In this document: piece by piece, positions 9,045 to 19,149 of the stretch
Layout of the letters: every line of letters begins with the position of its first letter
Numbering within the stretch: position 1 is the stretch's first letter
Origin: Clostridium sp. AM58-1XD
GTDB taxonomy: Bacteria > Bacillota > Clostridia > Lachnospirales > Lachnospiraceae
Length of the DNA stretch: 64,000 nt
Direction: 5' to 3'
Assembly: GCF_003464085.1 (NCBI RefSeq)
Contig: NZ_QSDR01000027.1
Span: forward strand, 1 to 64,000
Program-made: the position numbers and the translations under genes
Notes under the pieces: model-generated
What the model was told of the DNA's origin: nothing
Database searches by the model: none
What the model saw: the letters and a program-made list of their open reading frames with translations, nothing else

Positions 9045-9927
9045 AAAGAAAGATAACTGAGGCGGAAGCGAGGCGCAGGAGAGAAGGATGGCTGTGGATT
9101 GCTCCGGCATTTATCATCGTCAGCCTGGCGACGATTTTTCCTCTTATATTCGCCTTTGATTACAGCCTTTTCGAAAGCAACGTGTTCCAGAAAGTCCGGT
9201 TTGTAGGCTTTGGACAGTATTTGAAGCTTTTCCATGATTCCCGGTTTTGGGCAAACGTGTTTAATTCCATGTTTTTTACCGTAGTCGGCATATTGATCGC
9301 CTGATCGCAGGCTTTATACTGGCGCTCATGATACGGAAGCCGGGCAGGGCCAATTCCGTATACAGAACGATCATTCTGATCCCATGGGTGACAAACGAGG
9401 TGGTTCTGGCTCTTATGTGGACCTGGGTCCTGAATCCGCAGATGAGCATCATTTATTACTGGAGCGACCTGCTGGGAGTCACCCTTCCCAATTTTTTTGA
9501 AGGGAAACTCACACCTCTTGTGACGGTAACCGTGCTGAACGCATGGCGTTCCCTCGGATTTTCCCTGGTCATGATCCTGGCCGCCCTGTCGGCCATACCG
9601 AAAGAACTGGAAGAAGCGGCTCTTGTAGACGGATGTTCCAGGTTTCAGAGAATCTGGTATATTACTCTGCCTCTGATACGGTCGGTTGTGCTCGTTATGA
9701 TTATCGTTCTGACCATGAGCTTTTTCAATATCGTTTCCTTCGTACTTTCCATGACAGGCGGGGGACCTATGTATACGACGGAAATTCTGAGTATCAGACT
9801 GTATAAGGAGACGTTTACATTTTTCAATATATCGCTGTCGTCGGCGCTCACTACAGTTATGCTCGTACTGAATCTGGTGTTTGTTTTTATCTATAAAAAG
9901 CTGATTACAGATGAGGATTATTATTGA
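9041..9927 (+). CDS. Sugar-type ABC importer permease 1, one apparent frameshift
   Basis: An integral membrane permease of the MalF/UgpA class with six predicted membrane spans. The GTG start at 9041 has GAGGGGGG upstream and overlaps the stop of the preceding gene. A one-base deletion near 9301 (GCCTGATCGC for expected GCCCTGATCGC) breaks the frame after ILIA; the other frame continues LIAGFILALMIRKPG. The EAA-loop contact for the ATPase is visible as KELEEAALVDGCSRFQRIW. It pairs with the next permease. Confidence 0.85.
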
Positions 9928-9940
9928 GAGGGGGAGTGAT

Positions 9941-10774
9941 ATGAAACTAAAGCTTGGAGAAAAAATACTGATACAGGCCCTGCTGGTGCTGTTTATTGTG
10001 CTGACGCTGGTGCCGTTTTTATGGACGATCAGTACGTCGTTTAAAGAAACCTCGGAGATTTTATCGTACCCGCCGAAGCTGTTGCCGTCCCACGCCACGA
10101 TGAAAAACTATATCAAAGTGCTTATGCAGGATCATTTCCTGAAATTTATGCTGAACAGCACGATCGTCACCGTCGCCTCTGTGGCGGTAACGCTGCTGGT
10201 TTCCATGTTTGCAGGTTACGGGGCGGCCAGATATAATTTTCCGGGAAAAGGATTTGTGATGTTCGTAATCCTGGCAGGCATGGCGGTGGGACGTTTTGCC
10301 AATGCGATGCCCATGTATTTTATGGCAAATAAACTGGGACTTCTGGACACATACGTCATTCTCGTATTCGTCTATTCTGCTTTTATCATACCTCTTGTGA
10401 CATGGCTTATGCAGTCCTATTACAGGACCATACCAAAGACGCTGGAAGAGGCTGCGAAGCTGGACGGCTGCAATTCATGGACTGCTTTCTGGAGAGTGAT
10501 TGTGCCCCTGATGAAGCCGTCGATCATAGCGGGAGGGATCATCGCGGCTACAAATGCGTGGAACGAGTTTATACTGGCCCTTAATCTCACAAAATCAGAA
10601 GGGATGAGGACGTTGCCGGTAGCCCTTCATCTGTTTCAAACAGATTATGGGGTAGAATGGGGAGCGCTGTCGGCGGCCAGTATCATTTCAATCCTGCCCA
10701 TCGTCATAATCTTTCTGATTCTTCAGAAATATTTTGTACAGGGAATGACCGCAGGCACGTTGAGCGCCAGCTGA
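9941..10774 (+). CDS. Sugar-type ABC importer permease 2
   Basis: A 277-aa MalG/UgpE-class permease. It has an N-terminal membrane segment (LLVLFIVLTLVPFLWTIST), about six spans in all, and the ATPase-contact loop KTLEEAAKLDGCNSWTAFW near 190. ATG 9941 is preferred over the in-frame ATG at 9911 because GAGAGGGGG lies just before it and it follows the upstream stop by 13 nt. It forms the transmembrane channel with permease 1. Confidence 0.92.
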   Translation: MKLKLGEKILIQALLVLFIVLTLVPFLWTISTSFKETSEILSYPPKLLPSHATMKNYIKVLMQDHFLKFMLNSTIVTVASVAVTLLVSMFAGYGAARYNFPGKGFVMFVILAGMAVGRFANAMPMYFMANKLGLLDTYVILVFVYSAFIIPLVTWLMQSYYRTIPKTLEEAAKLDGCNSWTAFWRVIVPLMKPSIIAGGIIAATNAWNEFILALNLTKSEGMRTLPVALHLFQTDYGVEWGALSAASIISILPIVIIFLILQKYFVQGMTAGTLSAS

Positions 10775-10870
10775 TCGGGAACATATGAATTTTGTACACA
10801 AGGTGTTGGGGTCGAAAGGTCTTTTGATCCTGTAATATATATACGAATCTAAGAAAAGGAGAGGGAACTT

Positions 10871-12208
10871 ATGAAGAAAAAATGGATGAGTTTACTGGTG
10901 GCGGGGATTATGGCAGGTTCACTGGCGGCGTGCGGAGGCGGCCAGGACGGCGCGAAGGAAGAGGTTCCTGGAGAAGCTAAGGCAGAAAGCAGGGAGGAAG
11001 CAAAAACGGAAGGGGAAAAGACATTGTCCCTCCTTGGATTTTTAAAGCCGGGAGGAGATTCTCCAAGGGAAAAGGGGGCTGGAGAGCTTTTAAAGACATT
11101 TACAGAGAAAACAGGATACGGCCTGACGTCGGAAATCGTCGGATGGGAGCAGGTAGAACCGAAACTTCTCGTGTCTGTGGAATCCGGTAATCCTCCTGAT
11201 GTTACATTTGTCCGCATGCAGTCTCTGAGCATCGAAGCAAACGCCGATGCGCTGATGCCGCTGGATGAATTCATAGAGAGGGATTTCGACGAGGCTACAA
11301 AAGCGGACTTCCTTATGTGGGATGAGATCGGCACTTTTAACGGAAAAAAATATGCGCTTCCCATGTCGATTATTCCTTACGGCCTGTACGTAAGAGACGA
11401 TATCCTGAAAGATGCTGGAATTACGGAAGATCCTAAAACGTGGGACGAATTCATAGAAGTGGCGAAAAAGGCGAACAGCAATGCGGCCTCCGGCTTTATG
11501 CTCTGGGGATCTGCGGCACAGCCGGCTGCCATTGATTACCTTCAGCCCATGGTGGAAAGCTACGGAGGAAAGCTGCTGGATGAGAGCGGAAAGGCGGTAT
11601 TCGACTCTCCGGAAGCGATGAAAGCATTTAAAATGATTAAATCGATGGTTTTTGACGCTAAAATTGTACCAGGTAATGTAGCCAGTCTCAAATATGACGA
11701 AACATCTGACATGTTTACGGCAGGCAGAGCCGTTATGTACTGGGATGGAAGCCACAGATCATCGAAATATATCGAGGGAATCGGTCAGGAAAAACTGCGG
11801 TTGATTCCGCTTCCAAGCGAAGATGGAACCGTGCCGGGGCCGTCATACATCAGTTACTGGGCGTTGGGAATACCGAAAAACAGCAAAAATCCGGAGATGG
11901 CATGGGAATATATAAAGAATTTTGTAGAAGCAGACAGTCAGGCCACTTATGCAAAAATATCGGGAGAGGTTCCGATCCGCAAGTCGGCCATGGAGGATGA
12001 GTTTTTTAAAACCGACCCTAACGGACAGAGAATCAAATGGTTTGTAGACTATGTTTCAGAGAGCGGAACGATCGGAGTCGCTCCGGTAGACTTCAGCAAT
12101 CTGAGTGAAATTCTGTCTCTGGCGGTGCAGCAGATCATTACAGACCCGGACAGCGATGTGGAGGCGATCGTAAAACAGGCATGTGAAGACTACAATGCGG
12201 ATAAGTAA
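10871..12208 (+). CDS. ABC importer extracellular solute-binding lipoprotein
   Basis: A 445-aa family-1 solute-binding protein. The signal peptide ends in the lipobox SLAAC (C21), then a short charged linker precedes the two-lobed binding domain (about 55-440). Typical features are EQVEPKLLVSVESGNPPDVTFV and ISYWALGIPKNSKNPEMAWEYIKNF. It delivers a ligand, probably an oligosaccharide or glycoside, to the two permeases. A 96-nt gap upstream hints at an internal promoter, but I see no clear -35/-10 pair. Confidence 0.92.
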   Translation: MKKKWMSLLVAGIMAGSLAACGGGQDGAKEEVPGEAKAESREEAKTEGEKTLSLLGFLKPGGDSPREKGAGELLKTFTEKTGYGLTSEIVGWEQVEPKLLVSVESGNPPDVTFVRMQSLSIEANADALMPLDEFIERDFDEATKADFLMWDEIGTFNGKKYALPMSIIPYGLYVRDDILKDAGITEDPKTWDEFIEVAKKANSNAASGFMLWGSAAQPAAIDYLQPMVESYGGKLLDESGKAVFDSPEAMKAFKMIKSMVFDAKIVPGNVASLKYDETSDMFTAGRAVMYWDGSHRSSKYIEGIGQEKLRLIPLPSEDGTVPGPSYISYWALGIPKNSKNPEMAWEYIKNFVEADSQATYAKISGEVPIRKSAMEDEFFKTDPNGQRIKWFVDYVSESGTIGVAPVDFSNLSEILSLAVQQIITDPDSDVEAIVKQACEDYNADK

Positions 12209-12238
12209 CTGAGAAAAGACGAGAAGGAGATGAGGATT

Positions 12239-13346
12239 ATGGCAAGTGTCTCTCTAAAAAATATCTGCAAGGTCTATCCGAACGGCGTAAACGCGGTGAA
12301 AGACTTTGATCTGGAGGTAAAGGACAGGGAATTCGTTATCTTTGTGGGCCCGTCAGGCTGTGGAAAATCTACGACGCTGAGAATGATTGCAGGTCTCGAA
12401 ACGATTACCTCAGGGGACCTCAGATCGATGGGAAAACGGTCAATGATATGGAACCGAAGGACCGCGATATTGCCATGGTATTCCAGAATTACGCGTTGTA
12501 TCCTCATATGACGGTTTACGGAAATATGGCTTTTTCCCTGAAGATGAGGAAGATGAAGAAAAAGGATATTGATACTGCCGTACGGGAAGCTGCGAAAATT
12601 CTGGATCTGGAAGAGCTTCTTTCAAGAAAACCGAAAGCTCTCTCCGGAGGACAGAAACAGAGAGTCGCCATGGGGCGGGCAATTGTGCGTAATCCGAAAG
12701 TGTTTCTCATGGATGAACCGTTGTCCAATCTGGATGCGAAGCTCAGAGTGCAAATGAGAACGGAAATCGCGAAGCTCCATCAGCGACTTGGAGCGACGAT
12801 TATTTACGTAACTCATGACCAGACGGAGGCCATGACGCTGGGAACCAGAATTGTAGTTATGAAGGACGGAATCGTACAGCAGATCGATTCGCCGCAGAAT
12901 CTGTATAACAGACCGGTGAACCAATTTGTCGCTGGTTTTATCGGATCGCCTCAGATGAATTTTTTGAATACGGTTTGTGAACGCAGAGGAAATGTGGCTG
13001 TTCTTTTATCAGCAGGTAATGAATTTGCACTTTCAGAAGGAAAGTCGGAAAAGCTGCTGAAGGGCGGCTATGAAGGCAAGGGTGTTGTCATGGGGATCAG
13101 ACCGGAAGATATAACAGAAGGCAGAGACTGCGCAAAATCAGGCAGCGGGGCAATTCCTGCGGCTGTAGACGTTTACGAACTGCTGGGAGCGGAAGTATTC
13201 CTGTACTTTGAGGTTAATCAGACACAGATCGTTGCAAGAGTCAGTCCAAATACGAAACTCAGGCGGGAGACCGGGCCGTGTTTCAAATGGACATAGAGAA
13301 AATACATGTTTTTGATCAGGATACAGGAAAGACAATTACAAATTAA
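12239..13346 (+). CDS. UgpC/MsmK-type ABC ATP-binding protein, two apparent frameshifts
   Basis: The cytoplasmic ATPase of the importer. Walker [10 protein letters not shown] and Walker B VFLMDEP are intact, with signature [16 protein letters not shown]-loop LSNLDAKLR and switch H in [18 protein letters not shown]-like C-terminal domain follows. One-base deletions near 12421 and 13262 split the frame; restoring them gives a protein of about 368 aa ending DTGKTITN at TAA 13344-13346. ATG 12239 has GAGAAGGAG upstream and the usual opening MASVSLKN. It is the last gene of the operon. Confidence 0.85.
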
Positions 13347-13396
13347 AATACAGTTCCATATGACAAAATACAGGCCGTGTGAAACTGCTGTATGGA

Positions 13397-13437
13397 AATC
13401 AAGAAAGAGAGCGACGAAACGCTCTCTTTCTTGATTT
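13397..13437. terminator. Bidirectional terminator after the ABC importer operon
   Basis: AATCAAGAAAGAGAGCG and CGCTCTCTTTCTTGATT form a 17-bp perfect stem with an ACGAAA loop. It lies between convergent genes. The T-run is weak, but the stem is very strong. Confidence 0.85.
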
Positions 13438-13462
13438 TACATTGGATAAGATGAAAGTAAGA

Positions 13463-14128
13463 TCAGATATCTCCGTCTCGGCCTTCCGGAAGGATGTATC
13501 TGACCGCATATATTCGGCTGCCGAATTGTGACAGGGGTACAGGCTGCTTTTCTGAATTCAGAGGATCCATACACCAGAACTGCCGGCCATCACTTTTTGT
13601 AATCAGCACATAATGAAAACTTCCAAGGCCTTTTACCCGGACGCGCACGATTGGACATATATTTTGGGAAAGAAGCATTTCCAGTCCGCCGGCCGTAACT
13701 TCTGAAGCCGACTTTGTAACTACCGTTCTGCCGATTGCGGCTTCCAGCTGTTTCCACTGAATATTTCCGGCACCGTCGTATACGTGATGTGTAGCGAAGA
13801 ATCGGTTCAGGCTGCCGGGATTTACCGCTTCCAGTTCAGGAATTATGATGCCTGTCAGTTTTATGACGCCTGTAAGGCAGGAAGTAAGGCAACCGGAAGA
13901 AGCCATTGTAAATTCAGAATCGCCAAGGCGGTCACCGGCCCATAAGGGGTCCTTCTGGAGATAATAAACGCTTTCGGAAAAACCGGCGCTTTGGAGTGGT
14001 TTTACGGAAATGCTGCCCCGCAGCCGGAAAAACAGGGCGCAGAAGGCGGCAGCCGCCAATATGAAAAACAGTCCAATGCAGAATCGGATGACCGGTTTCT
14101 TTTTTCCAGCTTTCATAATCGTATTCAT
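13463..14128 (-). CDS. Membrane-anchored C39-like cysteine peptidase-fold protein
   Basis: A 221-aa protein with an N-terminal signal/anchor (about 13-35) and an extracytoplasmic domain of the Peptidase_C39_2 type. The candidate catalytic cysteine is in SSGCLTSCL, after the family's QKDPLWAGDRLGDSEFTMAS approach. The histidine is in LGSFHYVLITKSDGRQFW, with an Asp in CMDPL. Secreted C39-like proteins are usually peptidases or inactive relatives of unknown substrate. The gene is monocistronic and faces away from the MarR operon. Confidence 0.75.
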   Translation of the reverse strand: MNTIMKAGKKKPVIRFCIGLFFILAAAAFCALFFRLRGSISVKPLQSAGFSESVYYLQKDPLWAGDRLGDSEFTMASSGCLTSCLTGVIKLTGIIIPELEAVNPGSLNRFFATHHVYDGAGNIQWKQLEAAIGRTVVTKSASEVTAGGLEMLLSQNICPIVRVRVKGLGSFHYVLITKSDGRQFWCMDPLNSEKQPVPLSQFGSRIYAVRYILPEGRDGDI

Positions 14129-14212
14129 ATAAGTACCTCACTGCTTTCATCGGAAGAATCTCTGAAGATTTATATTATCACATACAAAAGAGAAAGTCAC
14201 TTATTTTTCCTG

Positions 14213-14241
14213 TTGCATTTTCCCATGTGTAGGAATATAAT
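14213..14241 (+). promoter_or_regulatory. Promoter of the MarR-ABC exporter operon
   Basis: TTGCAT (14213-14218) and TATAAT (14236-14241) are separated by exactly 17 nt. It lies about 115 nt upstream of the MarR start and directly before palindromic sequence. Confidence 0.65.
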
Positions 14242-14247
14242 ATAATA

Positions 14248-14292
14248 ATTAGCTAGCTAATAATAAGAAGGCTAATTGTTAATAGGCTAATT
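14248..14292 (+). promoter_or_regulatory. Probable MarR operator
   Basis: ATTAGCTAGCTAAT (14248-14261) is a perfect 14-bp palindrome just downstream of the -10. Two direct GGCTAATT boxes follow at 14270 and 14285. Position between promoter and a marR gene suggests autoregulation. The palindrome is seen directly; binding is inferred. Confidence 0.6.
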
Positions 14293-14354
14293 ATTGCGGC
14301 GGTTTCGGCTGGCTGATCAAGCGGATGTGAAGAGTGGAGAAAGAAGGAGTGAAT

Positions 14355-14839
14355 ATGAGATACAGAGAGAATAGAGGGGAATCGGCTGCAGAATTCAGCG
14401 TGCATAAAACAGTGGAAAAGGCGGTCTATGTCGTACGCCTCCACCGCCTGCTGCTGGAGCGGCTGCTGAATAAGACGGGAGTCTACAGAAGCCAGCATCA
14501 GATCCTTATGGATATCGCCCGTTTTCCGGAAGCTTCCCAAAAGGATATCGCCATGCGCCACCACGTCTCAACGGCCACAATTGCAGTTCCTTAAAGAAAC
14601 TGGAAAAAGGCGGGTATATTATAAGAGAGGCGGATAAAGCAGACAACCGTTTCAACAATATCTACATGACAGAAAAGGGACGCGCAGTGATTGAGAAGAG
14701 CAACATTGTGTTCCAGAAGGTGGAAGAGGCTATTTTCGCCGGCTTTTCACAGGAAGAGGTTGAGCTGTTTGCAGCCTGCCTGGAACGGATGCAGAACAAT
14801 CTGCTGAATGCCGTCTCTCAGACAGAAAGAGAGGAGTGA
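14355..14839 (+). CDS. MarR-family regulator, one apparent frameshift
   Basis: A winged-helix regulator of about 161 aa once a one-base deletion near 14588 is restored. The N-terminal part has HRLLLERLLNKTGVYRSQHQILMDI and the recognition helix KDIAMRHHVSTATIAV. The other frame continues LKKLEKGGYIIREADKADNRFN, the wing. ATG 14355 has AAGAAGGAG upstream. It ends 4 nt before the exporter start, so it is co-transcribed and probably represses the exporter until ligand binds. Confidence 0.85.
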
Positions 14840-14843
14840 TATT

Positions 14844-16586
14844 ATGAAACGATATGGAAAATACGTAAGGCCTTATATGAGTGCATTCATTCTTGGGCCG
14901 ATTCTCATGCTTACGGAAGTATTCGGCGAGATCATGCTTCCTAAGCTGATGTCGATGATCATCAATAACGGAGTCACGGAAAAGGATGTCGGATACATCA
15001 TACGGATCGGAATTGTCATGGCCCTTGTCGCCGTCGTTATGGCTGCAGGAGGAATTGGCGGAGCCTATTTTTCGGCAAAGGCATCGATCTGCTTTACAAG
15101 CGACCTGAGAAATGACCTCTTTGCCAAAGTGCAGAACTTTTCATTTAAAAATATTGATGACTTCAGTACAGGTTCCTTGATCACCAGGCTGACGAACGAC
15201 ATTCAGCAGGTGCAAAACGTCATCATGCTGGCGCTGCGCCTGATGATGAGGGCGCCGGGAATGCTGGTGGGAGCGCTGATTATGGCATTTTTAATGAATG
15301 CGAAACTGGCTATGGTAATCCTGGTGGTAATCCCTGTGCTGAGTCTTGTGATCGGCCTGATTTTAAAGACCGCGTTTCCAAGATTCCAGGTTATGCAGAA
15401 AAAACTGGATAAACTGAATTCCGGTATTCAGGAGGCGTTTACCAACGTCCGTGTAATCAAATCATTCGTAAGGGAAGATTACGAGGAAGAGAAGTTTAAG
15501 GAGAATAATACAGATTTAAAGGAAACGAGCCTGAAAGCCATGAAAATCGTTATCGTCACGATGCCGGTCATGATGGTGGCCATGAACGTAACCACACTGG
15601 CTGTCGTCTGGTACGGAGGAAATATTATCATAGCAGGAGATATGCAGGTGGGGGATCTTACAGCATTTACCACATACATCGTGCAGATTCTCATGTCCCT
15701 GATGATGCTTTCCATGGTATTCCTTCAGAGTTCCCGTGCCATGGCATCGGAAAAGCGTATCCGCGAAGTGATGGAAACGGAAATCGATCTGACGGACGAT
15801 ACGGCGGAACAAAAGGATGCAGTTGTATCAGAGGGAAGAGTGGAATTTTGTGATGTGAGCTTCTCTTATGAAAAGGAAGACAATGAGAAAGTTCTGGAAC
15901 ATATTACTTTTACGGCGGAGCCGGGAGAGACGATCGGAATTATCGGAGCCACAGGCAGCGGAAAAACGAGTATGGTACAGCTGATTCCAAGGCTTTACGA
16001 CGCTGCAGAGGGACAGGTGCTGGTCGACGGCATCGATGTGAAGGATTATTCCCTGGACAATTTAAGAAGCGGAGTTGGAATGGTGCTTCAGAAAAATGTC
16101 CTGTTCTCCGGTACGATTGAAGAGAATCTCAAGTGGGGGGATGAAGGCGCTTCTATGGAGGAAGTAAGAAAAATGGCGGACAGCGCTCAGGCAGACGGCT
16201 TTGTTTCCTCTTTTCCGGACGGGTATGAAACGGAAATGGGTCAAGGCGGTGTCAACGTATCCGGCGGCCAGAAGCAGAGGCTCTGTATTGCCAGAGCTCT
16301 CTTGAAAAAGCCAAAAATTCTCATTCTGGACGACAGCACCAGCGCTGTGGACACGGCTACAGAGGCGAAAATCCGCGAGTGTTTCCAGACAGGGCTGAAA
16401 GATACGACAAAATTTATCATTGCCCAGAGAATCGGTTCTGTAGAAGGGGCCGACAAAATTATTCTGCTGGACGACGGTAGGATTCTGGCGATGGGAACTC
16501 ATAAAGAATTGATGGAAACGTGTGAAGCCTACCAGGAGATTTATTATTCACAGAGAGACAGAGAGAAACAGGAGGTGGGCGCATGA
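14844..16586 (+). CDS. ABC exporter half-transporter A
   Basis: A 580-aa membrane-ATPase fusion. Six membrane helices (about 15-305) precede the nucleotide-binding domain (about 330-575). Walker A is GATGSGKTS, the signature is VSGGQKQRLCIARAL, and Walker B ILILDDSTS has Asp instead of the usual catalytic Glu. The switch position reads FIIAQRIG, with Gln for His. These changes are typical of the degenerate half of heterodimeric exporters. ATG 14844 has AGAGGAG upstream. Its stop overlaps the second half-transporter (ATGA). Confidence 0.93.
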   Translation: MKRYGKYVRPYMSAFILGPILMLTEVFGEIMLPKLMSMIINNGVTEKDVGYIIRIGIVMALVAVVMAAGGIGGAYFSAKASICFTSDLRNDLFAKVQNFSFKNIDDFSTGSLITRLTNDIQQVQNVIMLALRLMMRAPGMLVGALIMAFLMNAKLAMVILVVIPVLSLVIGLILKTAFPRFQVMQKKLDKLNSGIQEAFTNVRVIKSFVREDYEEEKFKENNTDLKETSLKAMKIVIVTMPVMMVAMNVTTLAVVWYGGNIIIAGDMQVGDLTAFTTYIVQILMSLMMLSMVFLQSSRAMASEKRIREVMETEIDLTDDTAEQKDAVVSEGRVEFCDVSFSYEKEDNEKVLEHITFTAEPGETIGIIGATGSGKTSMVQLIPRLYDAAEGQVLVDGIDVKDYSLDNLRSGVGMVLQKNVLFSGTIEENLKWGDEGASMEEVRKMADSAQADGFVSSFPDGYETEMGQGGVNVSGGQKQRLCIARALLKKPKILILDDSTSAVDTATEAKIRECFQTGLKDTTKFIIAQRIGSVEGADKIILLDDGRILAMGTHKELMETCEAYQEIYYSQRDREKQEVGA

Positions 16587-18492
16587 GTATGAAAAATCAG
16601 AATCAGCTTACCTTGCAGCCGGGCACTTCAGAACGTGCTGCGAGCCTGAGAAAACGATACGGCGGCCGTGCAGCGGAGGCGCCCAAACGCCGCGGACCGG
16701 GGCACGGGCCGGGAGCCAGAATGGCGGCCGGAGGCGGAAAGCCCAAGGATATGGGGAAAACCATAAAAAGACTTCTTTCCTATATGGAGGAATACCATTT
16801 GAAAATGGTCATGGCATTTCTGTTTGTCATTGTCAACACCGTTGCTATGCTGGCAGGTTCCTATATGCTTCGTCCGATTATAAACAGATATATCGCTCCG
16901 ACGGACGGGAGTCGGGGAAATGCGGCAGGACTGGCGGGAGCACTGGCTGTGCTGGCAGTAATCTATGCGGCAGGCGTTGCGGCAAACTACCTGCAGGCCA
17001 GGATTATGCTGACAATCGCTCAGGAAGCTCTTCAGAAAATCCGCGAAGACCTGTTTACAAAGATGCAGAGCCTGCCGGTCCGATTCTATGATACGAACAG
17101 CAACGGCGATCTGATGAGCCGGTTTACGAACGACGTGGATACGATCGGACAAATGCTGAGCAATACGCTGATCCAGCTGTTTTCTGGGGCTCTGAGTATC
17201 GTGGGAACATTGTTTCTTATGGTGTATACGAATATCTGGCTGGCGGTCATTACAGTTGTCATGATCCCTCTTATGATGAAAGCCGGGGGATATGTGGCAG
17301 GAAGAAGCCAGAAGTATTTCAGTGCCCAGCAGGCATCGCTGGGGGCTGTGAACGGATACATTGAAGAAATGGTGGCAGGACAGAAGGTCGTCAAGGTGTT
17401 CTGCCATGAGAAGACGGCGGAAGAAGATTTCGGTATTTTAAACGAGGACTAAAACAAAATCAGATAAGGGCACAGTTCTTCGGCGGAATTATGGGGCCGG
17501 TCATGGGAAATTTAAGCCAGGTAAACTATGCGCTTACTGCATGTATCGGAGGCGTACTGTGCGTATTAAAGGGATTTGACGTGGGCGGACTGACGGTATT
17601 TCTGAATTTTTCCAGGCAGTTTTCAAGGCCGATCAACGAGATTTCTATGCAGGTAGGCAATGTATTTTCCGCGCTGGCAGGCGCAGAACGCGTTTTTGCA
17701 GTCATGGATGAAGAGCCGGAGCCTGTGGACGGGCCGGAATCGGTGGAACTCCATCCGATGATAGGCCATGTAGTGCTGGACGACGTTACGTTTGGATATG
17801 TTCCGGAGAAGACGATTCTGAAGCATGTGAGCCTCTATGCAAAGCCTGGTCAGAAGATCGCGTTTGTCGGTTCTACAGGAGCAGGAAAGACGACGATCAC
17901 TAATCTGATCAACCGTTTTTATGATATTCAGTCGGGAAGTATCCGTATTGACGGCGTGGATATCCGCAGCATTAAGAGGAATAACCTGAGAGAGAACATC
18001 GCTATGGTCCTTCAGGACACCCACCTGTTTACAGGGACGGTAATGGAAAATATCCGGTACGGAAGGCTGGACGCTACGGATGAAGAGGTGATAGAGGCGG
18101 CGAAAACAGCATCGGCCCATTCCTTTATTAAACGTCTGCCTCACGGCTATGACACGATGCTGGAGGGCGACGGGGCCAACCTGAGCCAGGGTCAGAGACA
18201 GCTATTAAATATAGCGAGAGCAGCCATATCGAAGGCGCCTGTGCTGATTCTGGATGAAGCTACCAGCTCCGTGGATACGAGAACAGAAAAGCATATCGAG
18301 CGGGGAATGGATCGCCTGATGGCCGACAGGACCACCTTTGTCATCGCCCACAGGCTGTCTACAGTGCGCAACGCCAATGCGATTATGGTCCTGGAAAACG
18401 GAGAAATCATCGAACGAGGAAGCCACGATGATCTGATTGCAGCGAAAGGTAGATATTATGAGCTTTATACCGGATTAAGCGAACTGGACTAA
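16583..18492 (+). CDS. ABC exporter half-transporter B, one apparent frameshift
   Basis: The partner of half-transporter A. An N-terminal basic extension of about 50 residues precedes the membrane domain. A one-base deletion near 17450 (ACTAAAAC) breaks the frame after FGILNED; the other frame resumes KQNQIRAQFFGGIMGPV. The ATPase domain is canonical: Walker A GSTGAGKTT, signature LSQGQRQLLNIARA, Walker B VLILDEATS and switch VIAHRLS. So this half carries the complete catalytic Glu and His. MarR control suggests export of a toxic compound or antimicrobial. Confidence 0.9.
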
Positions 18493-18549
18493 GCGGACTG
18501 GATTCGGCGAAAGAAATCGGATTACGGACAGAAAAGGAGCGGATAGTAG

Positions 18550-18936
18550 ATGAGTTATGATTTAATGGTATTTGACAGGTCAAAAGCGCCTGAGACAAAG
18601 GAAGAATTTATGAAATGGTTTGAAAAACAGACGGAATGGGCGGAGGATCACGGATATGACGATATCCGCACAGCTTCTCCGGACCTCCGGGACTGGTTCA
18701 TGGAAATGATTAAGAATTTCCCTCCGATGAACGGGGAATTCGCACCGGAAGATGAGGCGCTGGAAGACAATCCGGAGCTGGAAATGCATCTGACCGATTA
18801 CACCATCGGCCGCAGCGTGATCTATGCCGCTTTTGCGTGGAGCGTGGAAAAACAGGCGCGCGACGTAGCAAAAAAACTGGCAATGGTATATGACGTGGGA
18901 TTTTATGACGTCAGCGGCGGAGGAAAAATTGACTGA
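18550..18936 (+). CDS. Conserved small protein of unknown function
   Basis: A 128-aa acidic protein opening MSYDLMVFD, with WFEKQTEWAEDHGYDD, a DLRDWFMEMI segment and the ending VGFYDVSGGGKID. No signal peptide or membrane span. I do not recognise a characterised family, although the opening is common in conserved hypothetical proteins of many bacteria. AAAGGAGC lies about 10 nt upstream. It follows the exporter by 57 nt in the same direction and could be co-transcribed. Confidence 0.7.
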   Translation: MSYDLMVFDRSKAPETKEEFMKWFEKQTEWAEDHGYDDIRTASPDLRDWFMEMIKNFPPMNGEFAPEDEALEDNPELEMHLTDYTIGRSVIYAAFAWSVEKQARDVAKKLAMVYDVGFYDVSGGGKID

Positions 18937-18993
18937 TCAGAAGTCGGATTATGACATTCTTTGCGGGAAATCCTTGCGGCAGCCCTTTTTCTA

Positions 18994-19088
18994 TGATATG
19001 ATATGCGCGAAAACGGATATCATATCATGCGCATACCGGTTTCTGCGTTCACCGCAGAAAGCCGGGCGCTAAGTTCCGCCGGAGGCTC
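18994..19088 (+). repeat. Two-hairpin repeat, diverged copy C
   Basis: Same plan as the copies at 396 and 507. The first hairpin is ATGATAT / ATATCAT with a GC-rich interior. GCGCATAC follows, then CGGTTTCTGCG / CGCAGAAAGCCG, then GGGCGCTAA and CCGCCGGAGG-TCAT as in copy A. The first stem differs in both arms yet still pairs. It lies in the 471-nt gap before the TauE/SafE gene. Confidence 0.7.
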
Positions 19089-19149
19089 ATAAGCGCGGCA
19101 AGGAGAAAGGTCTGTGTGTCAGCACGGCCTTTTTGCCGTGAACAGAAAT

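Noticed and set aside
9160..10098. 312-codon minus-strand open frame
   Set aside because: It is antisense to the ABC permease genes, which have clear family motifs; its own composition is His/Gln/Arg-rich with no domain.
10775..10870. Separate promoter for the solute-binding protein gene
   Set aside because: Several AT-rich -10-like strings are present but no correctly spaced -35; not strong enough to annotate.
16628..17407. 259-codon minus-strand open frame
   Set aside because: Antisense shadow of ABC half-transporter B; rich in His, Cys and Gln, without motifs or a ribosome-binding site.
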